A stretch of DNA of 64,000 nucleotides from Lewinellaceae bacterium (GCA_020636045.1 JACJYP010000003.1:310001-374000), one strand, 5' to 3'. Shown: positions 27,670 through 36,936, counted from the stretch's first letter. Numbers and translations: made by a program. Notes: generated by a model from the letters alone, not told the origin.

Positions 27670-27698
27670 GGCTGCTTGTTTGACAGGCAGCCTTTTTT
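27670..27698 (+). terminator. Terminator of the tRNA operon
   Basis: GGCTGC (27670-27675) pairs with GCAGCC (27687-27692) and is followed by six Ts. It ends 36 bases before the tatD start. Confidence 0.75.
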
Positions 27699-27733
27699 AT
27701 GCCCTTTTTTCAGGCGTTTTAATTCTGAATACC

Positions 27734-28513
27734 ATGCAAACGCTGATCGACACTCACGCCCACCTTTATTCCGGAAAATTTGATCCGGATCGCAGCGAAA
27801 TGGTACAGCGGGCCATCGATGCAGGCGTCTCACGCATGTACCTGCCCAATATCGATGCCGGATCCATCGACGCCATGCTGGCGCTGGAAGCGGCGTTTCC
27901 GGAGCATTGCTTCGCCATGATGGGCCTGCATCCGGGTTCTGTGCAGCCCGATACATATGAACAGGAACTGGCGCTGGTGGAAAAGCACCTCGGCGAACGC
28001 GCCTGGGCCGGTGTGGGCGAAACGGGCATCGACCTGTACTGGGATAAAAGCACACTCGATATCCAGAAAATATCTTTCGCCCGGCAGATCGAGTGGGCCA
28101 AAGACCTGCAACTGCCCGTGATCATTCATTCCCGGGAAAGCAATGAAGAATGCCTGGAACTGGTATCGGCGGGACAAGACGGCCGTCTGCGCGGCATTTT
28201 CCATTGTTTTTCAGGCACTCTGGAGCAGGCGATGCGCATGATCGATCTCGGTTTTATGCTTGGCATCGGCGGCACGCTGACGTACTCCAAATCGACGCTG
28301 CCGGAGGTGCTGCGCGAGGTGCCGCTGGAGTCCATTGTGCTGGAAACGGATGCACCCTACCTGTCGCCCGTGCCGCACCGCGGCAAGCGCAATGAGAGTG
28401 CCTACGTGGCTCTGGTGGCTGAAAAACTTGCCGAGGTGAAGGCGCTGACGACCGAAGAGATCGCCCGCGCCACCACCCGCAATGCCTTGCGTATGTTCGG
28501 CGTGGAAGCGTAA
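27734..28513 (+). CDS. tatD: TatD family metal-dependent deoxyribonuclease/hydrolase
   Basis: 259 residues from the ATG at 27734, which places the metal-binding DTHAHLY (H8, H10) at the N terminus; an upstream in-frame start at 27680 would run through the tRNA terminator. Further TatD marks are GVGETGIDLYWD (Glu ligand), LPVIIHSRES, GIFHCFSGTLEQA and VLETDAPYLSPVPHRGKRN. Family members are 3'-5' exonucleases on DNA or RNA acting in repair. Paralogues exist in most genomes, so the exact subfamily (TatD, YcfH or YjjV-like) is not assigned. It converges on the TonB-like gene with 8 bases between. Confidence 0.9.
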   Translation: MQTLIDTHAHLYSGKFDPDRSEMVQRAIDAGVSRMYLPNIDAGSIDAMLALEAAFPEHCFAMMGLHPGSVQPDTYEQELALVEKHLGERAWAGVGETGIDLYWDKSTLDIQKISFARQIEWAKDLQLPVIIHSRESNEECLELVSAGQDGRLRGIFHCFSGTLEQAMRMIDLGFMLGIGGTLTYSKSTLPEVLREVPLESIVLETDAPYLSPVPHRGKRNESAYVALVAEKLAEVKALTTEEIARATTRNALRMFGVEA

Positions 28514-28521
28514 GTACCGGC

Positions 28522-31392
28522 TCAGTTACGCCAGCGGCCGGGGCCACCGGGACCGCCCGGGCCGGGGCCGAAATCTTCGCCGCGGTCGTTTTTCCCTTTC
28601 GACGATTTTCCGGTATTGAAATTGCGCAGGTTGTACGTGAACGACAACATAACAAACTGCTGCAGCGCATTTGTCTGCAAGTCCTCGATGTAGGTCTCCG
28701 TGACGTTGCGCGTGATGTTGCGGTTCTGCTTGAGCAGGTCGTTGATGGCCAGCGTGATCTCGCCGCGTTCGTTCTTGAACACTTTTTTGCCGATGGCCAG
28801 GTTCCAGAGCCAGTAGTTTTGGTTGTAGCCGTCCGACAGCCCCGAATAGCCCTGGTGGTTCAGGTCGGTGCGCAGCACGAAGCCTTCGACGATGATCCAG
28901 TTGAGCCGCAACCGCGATACCTGACTGATGTATTCGGTGTTGGTACCCGACTGCAGGGAGTTACGCACCTTGCTCCAGCTCGGCCGGGTGGAGATGGTGA
29001 AATCGACGCGCTCGCTGATATTGCTGGCAAAGGTGACACCGACGCCGACCGTGTTGTTTTTCGCATAGTTCAGCGCACCGTCGAGCAGGCCCGGCGTCCG
29101 GGAATAGTTGTACGAAAGGTCGAGGTTCAGGTTCGTTTTGATCCACTTCACCGGCATGCCGTAGGAGACAAACGAGCGCAGGTTTTGATAGCCGTCGAGG
29201 TTGACGGGGCGACTGAGCTGCGCACCCGGCTGCACGTCGTACTGATCGAAAATGGGGTCGTCGCTGCTGGCCAGGTAGGTAGCGTTGGCGATGTAGTCGC
29301 CGGTGATGCCGCCGCCGAGCATGGCAAAAAACGAAGTCGCCTTGTCGGGGTTCGAGGCCTGGTATCGCAGGAACAGGTTTTGCTGGAACGACTGTTTCAG
29401 ATCGGGGTTGCCGACGCTGAGCAGCAGCGGATTGCTGTTGTTGAGCACGTCCTGCAACTGCTCCACGGAAGGCAATTGTGTATTGGTGCGGTAAAACAGG
29501 CGTAGGCTGTGCTGCCGGTCGATGTTGTAGCGCAGCATGGCAGATGGCATGACGTTGAAAAACGTTTGCTGAAGGTTCGAGACCTGTGGGAACGTTTTTT
29601 CGTTTGTCAGGGTCGCCCACTGGGTGCTTACCCGGAAATTGACGTTCATGTCGCGGCCTTTGTTGTAACTGAATCCCGTACCCGCCTGGTGTGTCACATA
29701 ATCGTTGGAAAAAACGTTGCTCAGCGGCTCATTGAGCAGGGTATAGCCACCATCGGGCGCAAAAAAGTCGTAAGTCTGCTTGTCCGACGATTCCTGCTGG
29801 TAACTGACGCGGTAGTTCAGCAGTACCTGGCTGTTTTCCCCCACAGGTTCCGTGTATTCGATATTTCCCGAAGTATTCCAGCTGCTCACATCGAGTTTCG
29901 ATATCTGGTCGAGGCTGTCGACCAGGGGCTGCCCTGCAAAATAACTGCTCGTGGAAAACAGGCTGCTGTTGCCTTTTTTGGGCGCGTAGCCGGTGCTGAG
30001 GTCCAGCGACACGGTTCGACCCTTCTTCGCAAATTTATGCCGCCACAGGAGCGAGTTGTTGAAATTCACCCCGCTGAGGTCGGAAAAATATGCGTTGTCA
30101 GTCTGACTCAGCAGCATCTGATCGAGGGTCGTTGCGCCCAGGGTGGTCGAACGGCCGTCATTCAGTTGTGCGGAGAGCCGCGGGCGCCACATCAGGGTGT
30201 TGGCGCTGTCGAGCGTGAATTCCACACGCGCGTTGAAACGGTGGTTGGTGTTGTTGCTGTTGCTCAGGCTGTTTTCCTGGTATATTTCGGCCAGTTCGCC
30301 GTTGTTGAGGAATTGCCGGAACGTATTTTCTTCGGACTTGCTTTTGCCGTCGTTGAAGAAGTAACTGGCGCTGGCTTCGATCTTGTCGCTCCAGTTGTCG
30401 GAATAATTGATCCCGAATGCATGGGTGGTAGAAATGCCTCCTGAAGGGCGCACCAGAAAATCGCCTGACGAGCCGCCGCCCGAACTGCGGCCACCGCCAC
30501 CGCGGCCTCCCCGGCCGCCGCCGCGCCTGCCGCTGCTGCCCATCACGCCGAGCAGGTCGTCGGAAGAGAAATTCTGCACGTTGATGTTGTTGGTCATGCC
30601 GATCAGCGAAATGCGGCGGTCGCCGTCGAACATGCTGATATTGCCGCCCGCCTGATAGCGGTCTTCATAGCCGTAGCCGGCGTATATTTTGCCAAACTGC
30701 CCGTTGCGCATACCCGGCTTGGTCACGATATTGATCGTTTTGGTAGTGTTGCCGTCGCTGAAGCCGGTGAATTGCGACTGCTCGCTTTGCTGATCGAACA
30801 CCTGGATCTTGTCGATCACTTCCGCCGGCAGGTTTTTGAGTGCGGCGGTGGGGTCGCTTCCGAAAAACGGCTTGCCGTCCACCAGCACCTGGCCCACATT
30901 TTCGCCCTGCGCTTTCAGGGTGCCGTTTTCCACGGTCACAGAAGGTAGTTTTTCCACCAGTTCGTCGGCGTTGGCGTCTTTCATCACCTTGAATGCCGCG
31001 GCGTTAAACTCCGTAGTATCGCCTTTTTGCTGCGACAGCGGCACCTTGCTCTTGATGTCGACTCCGTCGAGTACGTAGGCATCGGGCTTCAACTGGAGCG
31101 TGCCGAGTTGCGCGTCGCTGTCGGAGAGGGTTACTTGTTTTTTGAAGGCTTCGTAACCCAGTACTTCCACGACGATATTGTAGCCGCCTTTTCCGACCTC
31201 CGTGAGTTCGAACCGGCCGGCGTCGCCGCTGGTCGTGCCTTTGACCACTTCGCCCCAGGGGTGCTGGAGTATTACCGTGGCGCCCGGCAGCGGGACCTTG
31301 TTTTCGTCGACAATGATCCCTTTGATCGAAAAAGACTGGGCGGCGAGCAGATTGCCCAATGTGAGGAAGGCGAACAACAACAGTTGTCTCAT
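28522..31392 (-). CDS. Outer-membrane beta-barrel protein with carboxypeptidase regulatory-like domain (TonB-receptor-like)
   Basis: 956 residues from the ATG at 31392, giving a signal peptide (MRQLLLFAFLTLGNLLAAQS). Residues 22-105 form a CarboxypepD_reg-like/SusC-type N-terminal domain (IKGIIVDENKVPLPGATV). A plug-like region follows (VEKLPSVTVENGTL, QVLVDGKPFFGSDPTAALK, IQVFDQQSEQSQFTGFSDG). The rest is a long barrel of the type annotated as outer membrane beta-barrel family 3. Residues 288-310 are almost only Gly, Arg and Ser, an unusual low-complexity loop. Such proteins take part in TonB-linked uptake or in unknown envelope roles. A DUF4890 protein gene lies upstream on the same strand, a pairing frequent in Bacteroidota, but here a palindromic element separates them. 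Confidence 0.85.
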   Translation of the reverse strand: MRQLLLFAFLTLGNLLAAQSFSIKGIIVDENKVPLPGATVILQHPWGEVVKGTTSGDAGRFELTEVGKGGYNIVVEVLGYEAFKKQVTLSDSDAQLGTLQLKPDAYVLDGVDIKSKVPLSQQKGDTTEFNAAAFKVMKDANADELVEKLPSVTVENGTLKAQGENVGQVLVDGKPFFGSDPTAALKNLPAEVIDKIQVFDQQSEQSQFTGFSDGNTTKTINIVTKPGMRNGQFGKIYAGYGYEDRYQAGGNISMFDGDRRISLIGMTNNINVQNFSSDDLLGVMGSSGRRGGGRGGRGGGGRSSGGGSSGDFLVRPSGGISTTHAFGINYSDNWSDKIEASASYFFNDGKSKSEENTFRQFLNNGELAEIYQENSLSNSNNTNHRFNARVEFTLDSANTLMWRPRLSAQLNDGRSTTLGATTLDQMLLSQTDNAYFSDLSGVNFNNSLLWRHKFAKKGRTVSLDLSTGYAPKKGNSSLFSTSSYFAGQPLVDSLDQISKLDVSSWNTSGNIEYTEPVGENSQVLLNYRVSYQQESSDKQTYDFFAPDGGYTLLNEPLSNVFSNDYVTHQAGTGFSYNKGRDMNVNFRVSTQWATLTNEKTFPQVSNLQQTFFNVMPSAMLRYNIDRQHSLRLFYRTNTQLPSVEQLQDVLNNSNPLLLSVGNPDLKQSFQQNLFLRYQASNPDKATSFFAMLGGGITGDYIANATYLASSDDPIFDQYDVQPGAQLSRPVNLDGYQNLRSFVSYGMPVKWIKTNLNLDLSYNYSRTPGLLDGALNYAKNNTVGVGVTFASNISERVDFTISTRPSWSKVRNSLQSGTNTEYISQVSRLRLNWIIVEGFVLRTDLNHQGYSGLSDGYNQNYWLWNLAIGKKVFKNERGEITLAINDLLKQNRNITRNVTETYIEDLQTNALQQFVMLSFTYNLRNFNTGKSSKGKNDRGEDFGPGPGGPGGPGRWRN

Positions 31393-31428
31393 GGCGGTGC
31401 GATTGGTTAAATAAGTGTGTACTGTACT

Positions 31429-31590
31429 AGAACCCATCTCAAAACTGGCGCTGGTGCTGAAACGGATGGCTGAAGGATGAAGACAAGTCAATTTTTTGCA
31501 GGCATAATGGCGTTATGGTAAAAAAAATTGAGGCAGTATTCGGCCTTCAGACGCTGTTTCAGCCCGGCAGGTAGTTTTGAGATGGGTTCT
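31429..31590. mobile_element. 162-bp MITE-like palindromic element
   Basis: The ends are perfect 18-bp inverted repeats: AGAACCCATCTCAAAACT (31429-31446) and AGTTTTGAGATGGGTTCT (31573-31590). Further inward, GCTGAAAC...GCTGAAGG has an inverted counterpart CCTTCAGAC...GTTTCAGC. The centre pairs CAATTTTTT, CATAA and TTATG with AAAAAAATTG, so almost the whole element can fold into one long hairpin. No gene lies inside. No clear target-site duplication is visible (flanks GTACT and ATTAA). Confidence 0.8.
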
Positions 31591-31654
31591 ATTAAAATTT
31601 CGAAGGGAGCAGCCCGGTCCGGACGCTCCCTTCTTTCCGTCGTTTTTGTGTCTG

Positions 31655-32086
31655 TTAGCGATTCTCGGAGCCTTCCGACTTTTTCTTTTTCATGTCTTTG
31701 GCCTTGTCCCGGCGCTCGGAGCGATTTCCTTTCTGCTCTTCGCGGATCTTCAGCCATTGTTGCCACTGCTCTTCGGTAAGCACCGTTTGCAGTTCCTTCT
31801 CCTGTTCCTGGCGCATGGCCACCATCGATGCGCGCATGGCTTCCCGGTCGCCGGATGCGTTGTCCCGCATCTCTTTCGCCTTTTGGGCGTATTTCAGGTT
31901 GATCTCCTTGACCTTGGCAGATTGTGCTTCCGAGAGGGAAAGTTTCTCGGTCATAGCGGCCGTCTGTTGTTCGGCGCGTTTTTCGGGGTCCATGCCCATG
32001 CCACCGCGGCCGGGTTGCGCCTGTGCGGCGGCGATACTGCCCGCTACAAAGAGGAGGCAAAGCAGTGATTGAATGATGTTACGCAT
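31655..32086 (-). CDS. DUF4890-like small periplasmic protein
   Basis: 143 residues. A signal peptide (MRNIIQSLLCLLFVAGSIAA, cleaved near AQA) precedes a short helical, highly charged protein: EKRAEQQTAAMTEKLSLSEA, then VKEINLKYAQKAKEMRDNA, LTEEQWQQWLKIREE, and a Lys-rich tail. This matches DUF4890/Spy-LTXXQ-like proteins of Bacteroidota, with the two LSLSEAQ/LTEEQW repeat cores. Spy-like proteins act as periplasmic chaperones; for DUF4890 the role is not established. The TonB-like barrel gene is downstream. Confidence 0.8.
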   Translation of the reverse strand: MRNIIQSLLCLLFVAGSIAAAQAQPGRGGMGMDPEKRAEQQTAAMTEKLSLSEAQSAKVKEINLKYAQKAKEMRDNASGDREAMRASMVAMRQEQEKELQTVLTEEQWQQWLKIREEQKGNRSERRDKAKDMKKKKSEGSENR

Positions 32087-32490
32087 ATGTTTGAGTGTTG
32101 TTTAAAAATTGTATTCAGTAAATACCGACCTCATCCATTAATAACAGGTGGCTGTCTCAACATGCAGCATTAAACGATTAAAACCCTTACATGTCACATC
32201 CGGCCGGTAATCGTAACGCTGCGCGGATCGGTTTTGTGAAGCGGGATTAAAGGCAACTTGAAAATGCCCCTTAGACTTCGTGTCGGCTGCCGGCGTTTAA
32301 TGCCGCAATCGGAACGGTACAAAAGTGCGGCGCCCCGGCGCGACCGTCAACAATATTCAATGAACGCCCTCAATTTATCCATGAAACCCGCCGACCGCTT
32401 TCATTGATGGAAAACCTCGCTTCGACCCGCCCGGGAGGCGGTTCGTTGAGAATAATTGGGAAAGCCGCCGTCCTGTATCAACTTTGCACC
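32087..32490. other. Divergent intergenic region
   Basis: 404 bases between the DUF4890 gene and the histidine kinase gene. Apart from the promoter-like pair near its right end, I see no gene, repeat or strong hairpin with a T-run. Confidence 0.5.
32455..32486 (+). promoter_or_regulatory. Possible promoter of the lytS/lytTR pair
   Basis: ATTG (32455-32458), 20 bases, then CAACTTTG (32479-32486), one mismatch from TAnnTTTG. It ends 4 bases before the ATG at 32491, which would give a nearly leaderless message. Confidence 0.35.
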
Positions 32491-33546
32491 ATGACATTTC
32501 CGCGAAAAAACACCTGGCTTCAAATGCTGTTCTGGGGTGGCCTGTGGGTGCTGGTACCGCTGCTGCTGACGGGCATTCCCGAAAACCCCGGGCGCACGAC
32601 GGGGCGCAGCCTCGTCGTACTCATGGGCATTGTCTTCGTCGTGTGGGCCAATATGGAAGTGCTGTTGCCACGGCTGTTTTTCCGCAGGCGGCAGCTGGCG
32701 TATGTGCTGGCGGGTTTTGCGCTCGTGGTGGCCGTCACCTGGCTGATCGACTGGGACGGCGCCCCCTGGGCCGAGTACTTCAATCGCCCGCCCGATCACG
32801 GGCGGGGCGGCGGTGGCGGAAAAGGCGGCGGATCGTCGTTTCGCAACTTCAAATATATCGGCCTTGCCATGCCCTTTTTTACTTCGCTGATCGGCAGCGC
32901 CCTGTTTGAAATTGCCGGATTTGCAAACCGGAAAGAAAAAGAAGCCACCGATTTCCGCAACGAGAAACTGGAAGCCGAACTCAAATTCCTGAAATCGCAG
33001 ATCAACCCGCATTTCCTGTTCAATGCGCTGAACAATATCTATACCCTCACGGTCATCAAATCCGACCAGGCGCCTGAAAACCTGCTTAAACTCTCGGGCA
33101 TGTTGCGGTACATGCTCTACGAGTGCAAGGCCGACCGGGTGCCGTTGCGCAAGGAAATCGAATACCTGAAGCATTTTATCGACCTGCACCTGCTAAAAGA
33201 CAGTCGCGGCCTCAACGTGGAAACCGACTTCGACGAAAGCCGCCCTGAACTGAGCATCGCACCCATGCTGCTGATTCCTTTTGTGGAAAATGCCTTCAAA
33301 CACAGCAAAGTAGAGGACCTGACGCACGGCTGGATCAAAATTGCGCTGCGTACTTTTGACGACCGCCTCGAATTCGATGTGGAGAACAGCGTGCCCGAAA
33401 CGGCGTTTACCAAAGACAGCGCCGGCGGCATCGGCCTGAACAACGTGCGCCGGCAACTGGAACTGCTGTACCCCGGCCGGCACGAACTGCGCATTGACCC
33501 CGGACCCGGCACTTTTTCAGTGAACCTTAAAATCATGCTCGCTTGA
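32491..33546 (+). CDS. LytS-type sensor histidine kinase
   Basis: 351 residues from the ATG at 32491. The N-terminal half has about four hydrophobic segments (LQMLFWGGLWVLVPLLL, LVVLMGIVFVVWANMEVLL, YVLAGFALVVAVTWLI, IGLAMPFFTSLIGSALF) and a Gly-rich loop (104-114). The His_kinase domain carries the phospho-acceptor box SQINPHFLFNALNNIY (H174), and the ATPase N box is PFVENAFKHS. This family lacks the classical HisKA dimerisation domain. It is translationally coupled to the LytTR regulator: its TGA overlaps the TTG start of the next gene. The ligand is unknown. Confidence 0.9.
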   Translation: MTFPRKNTWLQMLFWGGLWVLVPLLLTGIPENPGRTTGRSLVVLMGIVFVVWANMEVLLPRLFFRRRQLAYVLAGFALVVAVTWLIDWDGAPWAEYFNRPPDHGRGGGGGKGGGSSFRNFKYIGLAMPFFTSLIGSALFEIAGFANRKEKEATDFRNEKLEAELKFLKSQINPHFLFNALNNIYTLTVIKSDQAPENLLKLSGMLRYMLYECKADRVPLRKEIEYLKHFIDLHLLKDSRGLNVETDFDESRPELSIAPMLLIPFVENAFKHSKVEDLTHGWIKIALRTFDDRLEFDVENSVPETAFTKDSAGGIGLNNVRRQLELLYPGRHELRIDPGPGTFSVNLKIMLA

Positions 33547-34256
33547 ACCCGATCCGCTGCCTTGTTGTCGACGATGAAGAACTCGCCCGCACCCTGCTGG
33601 AGAACTACATCGCGCGTGTGCCCGGGCTCGAGCCGATAGCCTTCTGCGCCAACCCCCTGGAGGCCATGAATATCCTGCGCAAAGAAACTGTCGACCTGCT
33701 TTTTCTCGACATCCAGATGCCCGAACTCACGGGCATCGAATTTCTGCGCACACTACAGCAAAAACCCGTGGTGGTGTTCACGACTGCCTACGCCGACTAT
33801 GCCCTGGAAGGGTATTCGCTCGATGTGACCGATTATCTGCTCAAACCATTCAGTTTCGAACGATTTCTGCAGGCCGTCAACAAAGCCGGCGCTGCGTTGC
33901 AGGCGAAGACGGCGGCTCCGGCTCCTCAAAGCGGATCGCAATTGCCCGAAAAAGACTATTTGCTGATCAAAGCCGACCACAAGGTGCACCGCATCAAATA
34001 CGGGGACATCATTTACATCCAGAGTATGCGCGAATACGTGGCTTTTCATACCGATAACGGCCGTATCCTGTCGCTCAATTCGCTGAAACAACTGGAAGAA
34101 GAACTTCCGCCCGAACGATTCATCCGCGTCCACAAATCATACATGGTCGCCATCGGCCGGATCAACACGATGGAAGGCAATCTTTTGCACGTGGGGAAAG
34201 AAAAAATACCTGTCGGCGCCAACTACCGCGATGCGCTGGTGAAGCGGGTATTCTGA
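33543..34256 (+). CDS. LytTR family response regulator
   Basis: 237 residues. The receiver domain has CLVVDDEE and the phospho-acceptor in LLFLDIQMPE (D56). The C-terminal LytTR DNA-binding domain has DYLLIKADHKVHRIKYGDI and RFIRVHKSYMVAIGRIN. The only start in position is TTG at 33543 (TTG AAC CCG ATC), overlapping the kinase stop TGA. No ATG or GTG lies before the receiver core, so translation probably depends on coupling. It works with the kinase just upstream; the target genes are not visible. Confidence 0.92.
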   Translation: MNPIRCLVVDDEELARTLLENYIARVPGLEPIAFCANPLEAMNILRKETVDLLFLDIQMPELTGIEFLRTLQQKPVVVFTTAYADYALEGYSLDVTDYLLKPFSFERFLQAVNKAGAALQAKTAAPAPQSGSQLPEKDYLLIKADHKVHRIKYGDIIYIQSMREYVAFHTDNGRILSLNSLKQLEEELPPERFIRVHKSYMVAIGRINTMEGNLLHVGKEKIPVGANYRDALVKRVF

Positions 34257-34289
34257 AAAAATGCGGGTAACAATAAAGCGAATACCCGC
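34255..34289 (-). terminator. Terminator of recQ
   Basis: Read on the minus strand, GCGGGTA (34289-34283) pairs with TACCCGC (34269-34263) and is followed by ATTTTTT. A third copy of the arm at 34302-34308 could form an alternative hairpin. It overlaps the stop codon of the LytTR gene on the other strand. Confidence 0.7.
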
Positions 34290-34337
34290 TGAACGTTGTT
34301 CGCGGGTACCACATAGCCTTGCAATCGGGGTTTTACC

Positions 34338-36548
34338 CTAGTTCGCGTAATCGCTCAGGAATTTCAGACGCATGAGCTGGATCTCTTCCCAGGTGATCTC
34401 CTCTTCTTTCAATTCCTGGAAGGCCAGTTTCACATCGTCCGTTTCGGCTTCTTTGAAATAGTCCATGACGGTCTCGCGCACATACTCGTCCACCACTTTG
34501 TTGAGGTAATAGTCGAGGCGGAGTTTGGTGCCCGAGTTGACGATGCCGTCAAGTTCTTCCAGCAGTTCCGGCATGCTCAGGTCGTTGGACTTGGAGATGT
34601 CTTCGAGCGGGATCTTGCGGTCGATGGCGGTGATGATGTTCACCTTCATTTTCGACTTGTTGGCCACCGTTTTGATGGTGATATCCATCGGGCGCTCGAT
34701 ATCGTTTTCCTCGCAGTATTTTTTGATGAGTTCGAGAAAGGGCTGCGCGTATTTCTGCGCTTTGCCCAGGGAAACACCCACGATCTTGGACATATCTTCC
34801 ATGCTGATCGGGTACTGCGTGGCCATTTCTTCGAGCGATGGGTCCTGGAAAATGATATAGGGAGGCAGGTTGTGCTTCTTGGCGATGTTCTTGCGAAGGT
34901 CCTTCAGCATGTTCATCAGCGTTTCGTCGAGCACGGCCGTTCCACCTTTTTCGTCGTCGAAGTCGTATTCGCTGTCGTCGTAGTCGTGGTTGATGGTGAT
35001 CGTGATGGGGAACGGATCCTCCAGGTATTTTTTACCTGCTTCCGATACTTTCAACAGGCCGAACTGCTCGATTTCCTTGTAGATCAGATTGTTGATCATC
35101 GCATGCCGGAAAATGGAGCTCCAGAAATTTTCGTCCCTGGACTCGCCGATGCCGAAATTCTCCATTTCCGCAAACCGGAAATCCTTCATTTCCTTCGTCT
35201 CGCGCCCCAACAGAAAATCCATGACGGTTTTCATCAGGTAGTTTTCATTGAGATCGAGGACGCACTTTATGACACTGGCGATCTCCTGCTGCACCTCAAG
35301 TTTTTCCTTGGGGTTTTTGCAGTTGTCGCACATCTTGTGGCAATTCTCATCATCGAAACCTTCGCCGAAGTAGTGCAGGAGGAAGCGGCGGCGGCAGGAC
35401 GCCGTTTCGGCGTAGGCGACCACTTCCTGCATGAGTTGCGCGCCCATTTCACGCTCGGCGACGGGCTTGTCGCGCAGGAATTTTTCCAGGCGCAGAATAT
35501 CCTGATAGTTGTAAAATGCCACGCATTTGCCGACGATCCCGTCGCGGCCGGCGCGGCCCGTTTCCTGGTAGTAGTTCTCGATCGACTTCGGCATGTCGTA
35601 GTGGATCACAAAGCGCACGTCCGGTTTGTCGATGCCCATTCCGAAAGCGATGGTCGCGCAGATCACGTCGATATCTTCCATCAGGAAGGCGTCCTGGGTG
35701 TTGGCGCGGGTCTTGGGGTCGAGGCCGGCGTGATATGGCGCCGCCTTGATGTCGTTGACCGAAAGCACTTCTGCCAGGTCTTCCGCCGTTTTGCGGTTCT
35801 GCACGTAAATGATGCCCGATTCGTTGCGGAACTCTTCCTTGATCAACTGGATGATCTGGCGGATCGTCTGGTCCTTTTTGATCTTCGGGCGTATTTCATA
35901 AAACAGGTTGTCACGGTTGAACGAGGAGATAAAAGTATTCTCCGCCGCCATATCGAGGTTTTTCAGGATGTCCTGCTGCACTTTCGGCGTTGCCGTAGCG
36001 GTCAGCGCCATGATGGGCACTTCGCGCGCGATGGCGTCGAGCATGACACGGATGCGCCGGTATTCCGGACGGAAGTCGTGTCCCCATTCGGAGATACAGT
36101 GTGCCTCGTCGACGGCCACAAATGAGATGTTGCAATTCTGGAAGAACTCGATGTTCTCCTCTTTGGTAAGGGTTTCGGGGGCTACATATAGCAGTTTGGT
36201 CTTGCCGTCCGTGATGTCCTGCTTCACCTTCTTCATTTGCGCCTTGGTGAGCGAGGAGTTGAGGAAGTGCGCTACTTCGTCGTCTTCTGAATAGCCGCGC
36301 AGGCTGTCGACCTGATTTTTCATCAGTGCGATCAGCGGGCTGATGATAATGGCGGTGCCCCGCAGCATCAGGGCGGGCAACTGGTAGCAGAGGCTTTTTC
36401 CGCCTCCCGTAGGCATTATAACGAAGGTATCTTTCTTGTCGAGCAGGCTCTGTATGATCGCGCGCTGTTCGGATTTAAAAGCATCGAAACCAAAGTACTT
36501 CTGCAGGTTCTCGAGCAAAACATCATGTTCGGTGGCAATTGCTGACAT
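34338..36548 (-). CDS. recQ: ATP-dependent DNA helicase RecQ
   Basis: 736 residues from the ATG at 36548 (MSAIATEHDVLLENL). Motifs: FKSEQRAIIQSLL (motif 0), Walker A MPTGGGKSLCYQLPAL, DEAH in AVDEAHCISEWGHDFRPEYR, TATATPKVQQDI, and QETGRAGRDG (motif VI). The RQC region has the zinc cysteines (ASCRRRFLLHYFGE, CHKMCDNC). The C-terminal HRDC-like segment has NLPPYIIFQDPSLEEMA. This 3'-5' helicase acts in recombination and in stalled-fork processing. It is slightly longer than E. coli RecQ, with an acidic stretch (NHDYDDSEYDFDDEKGG) in the RQC/HRDC linker. Confidence 0.95.
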   Translation of the reverse strand: MSAIATEHDVLLENLQKYFGFDAFKSEQRAIIQSLLDKKDTFVIMPTGGGKSLCYQLPALMLRGTAIIISPLIALMKNQVDSLRGYSEDDEVAHFLNSSLTKAQMKKVKQDITDGKTKLLYVAPETLTKEENIEFFQNCNISFVAVDEAHCISEWGHDFRPEYRRIRVMLDAIAREVPIMALTATATPKVQQDILKNLDMAAENTFISSFNRDNLFYEIRPKIKKDQTIRQIIQLIKEEFRNESGIIYVQNRKTAEDLAEVLSVNDIKAAPYHAGLDPKTRANTQDAFLMEDIDVICATIAFGMGIDKPDVRFVIHYDMPKSIENYYQETGRAGRDGIVGKCVAFYNYQDILRLEKFLRDKPVAEREMGAQLMQEVVAYAETASCRRRFLLHYFGEGFDDENCHKMCDNCKNPKEKLEVQQEIASVIKCVLDLNENYLMKTVMDFLLGRETKEMKDFRFAEMENFGIGESRDENFWSSIFRHAMINNLIYKEIEQFGLLKVSEAGKKYLEDPFPITITINHDYDDSEYDFDDEKGGTAVLDETLMNMLKDLRKNIAKKHNLPPYIIFQDPSLEEMATQYPISMEDMSKIVGVSLGKAQKYAQPFLELIKKYCEENDIERPMDITIKTVANKSKMKVNIITAIDRKIPLEDISKSNDLSMPELLEELDGIVNSGTKLRLDYYLNKVVDEYVRETVMDYFKEAETDDVKLAFQELKEEEITWEEIQLMRLKFLSDYAN

Positions 36549-36936
36549 CTTGAATACGATTAGTTTATTATCGCGGTAAATCCCGCGTCTCAAATGACGA
36601 GGAGTACATCCCGGCGGTGTCCTGGGGCGGGACGAAATTATTTACCGATGAAATTAATAAATATTGGAGCAAACGAGCAAGCGCGGAGCGAAGTTTTGGA
36701 CTAAAAACATGCCGGTTTCCGCTAACGTCGTTTGCTTTGCACCTTTAAGCAACGGGGTGACTTTTTTGGAGTCACCCCGTTGCCAGGAAACAGGCTTTTT
36801 AAAAAAGCCGCCAAAGATACAAAAAAAAATATCGAAACATCAGCAAGATTTTTGCGATATTTTTCCAAACAAAATTCAAATACTCAGCCGATTATTTGGA
36901 AAACACATTTTGTGATACTGATTTTCAAAATAAAAA
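36549..36936. other. Divergent intergenic region with a strong 12-bp hairpin
   Basis: Between recQ and the KdsD-like gene. CAACGGGGTGAC (36750-36761) pairs perfectly with GTCACCCCGTTG (36771-36782) around a loop beginning with T6. Just after it, AGGCTTTTT/AAAAAGCC forms a second, weaker hairpin. The remainder is AT-rich with no gene. The hairpins lie about 155-190 bases before the plus-strand gene and could belong to a leader or a small RNA. Confidence 0.5.

Noticed and set aside
27680..27733. Longer N terminus for TatD
   Set aside because: It would translate the tRNA-operon terminator; the metal motif DTHAHLY fits the ATG at 27734.
36750..36782. Terminator of recQ or kdsD
   Set aside because: It is upstream of both divergent genes, and the T-run is in the loop rather than after the stem.
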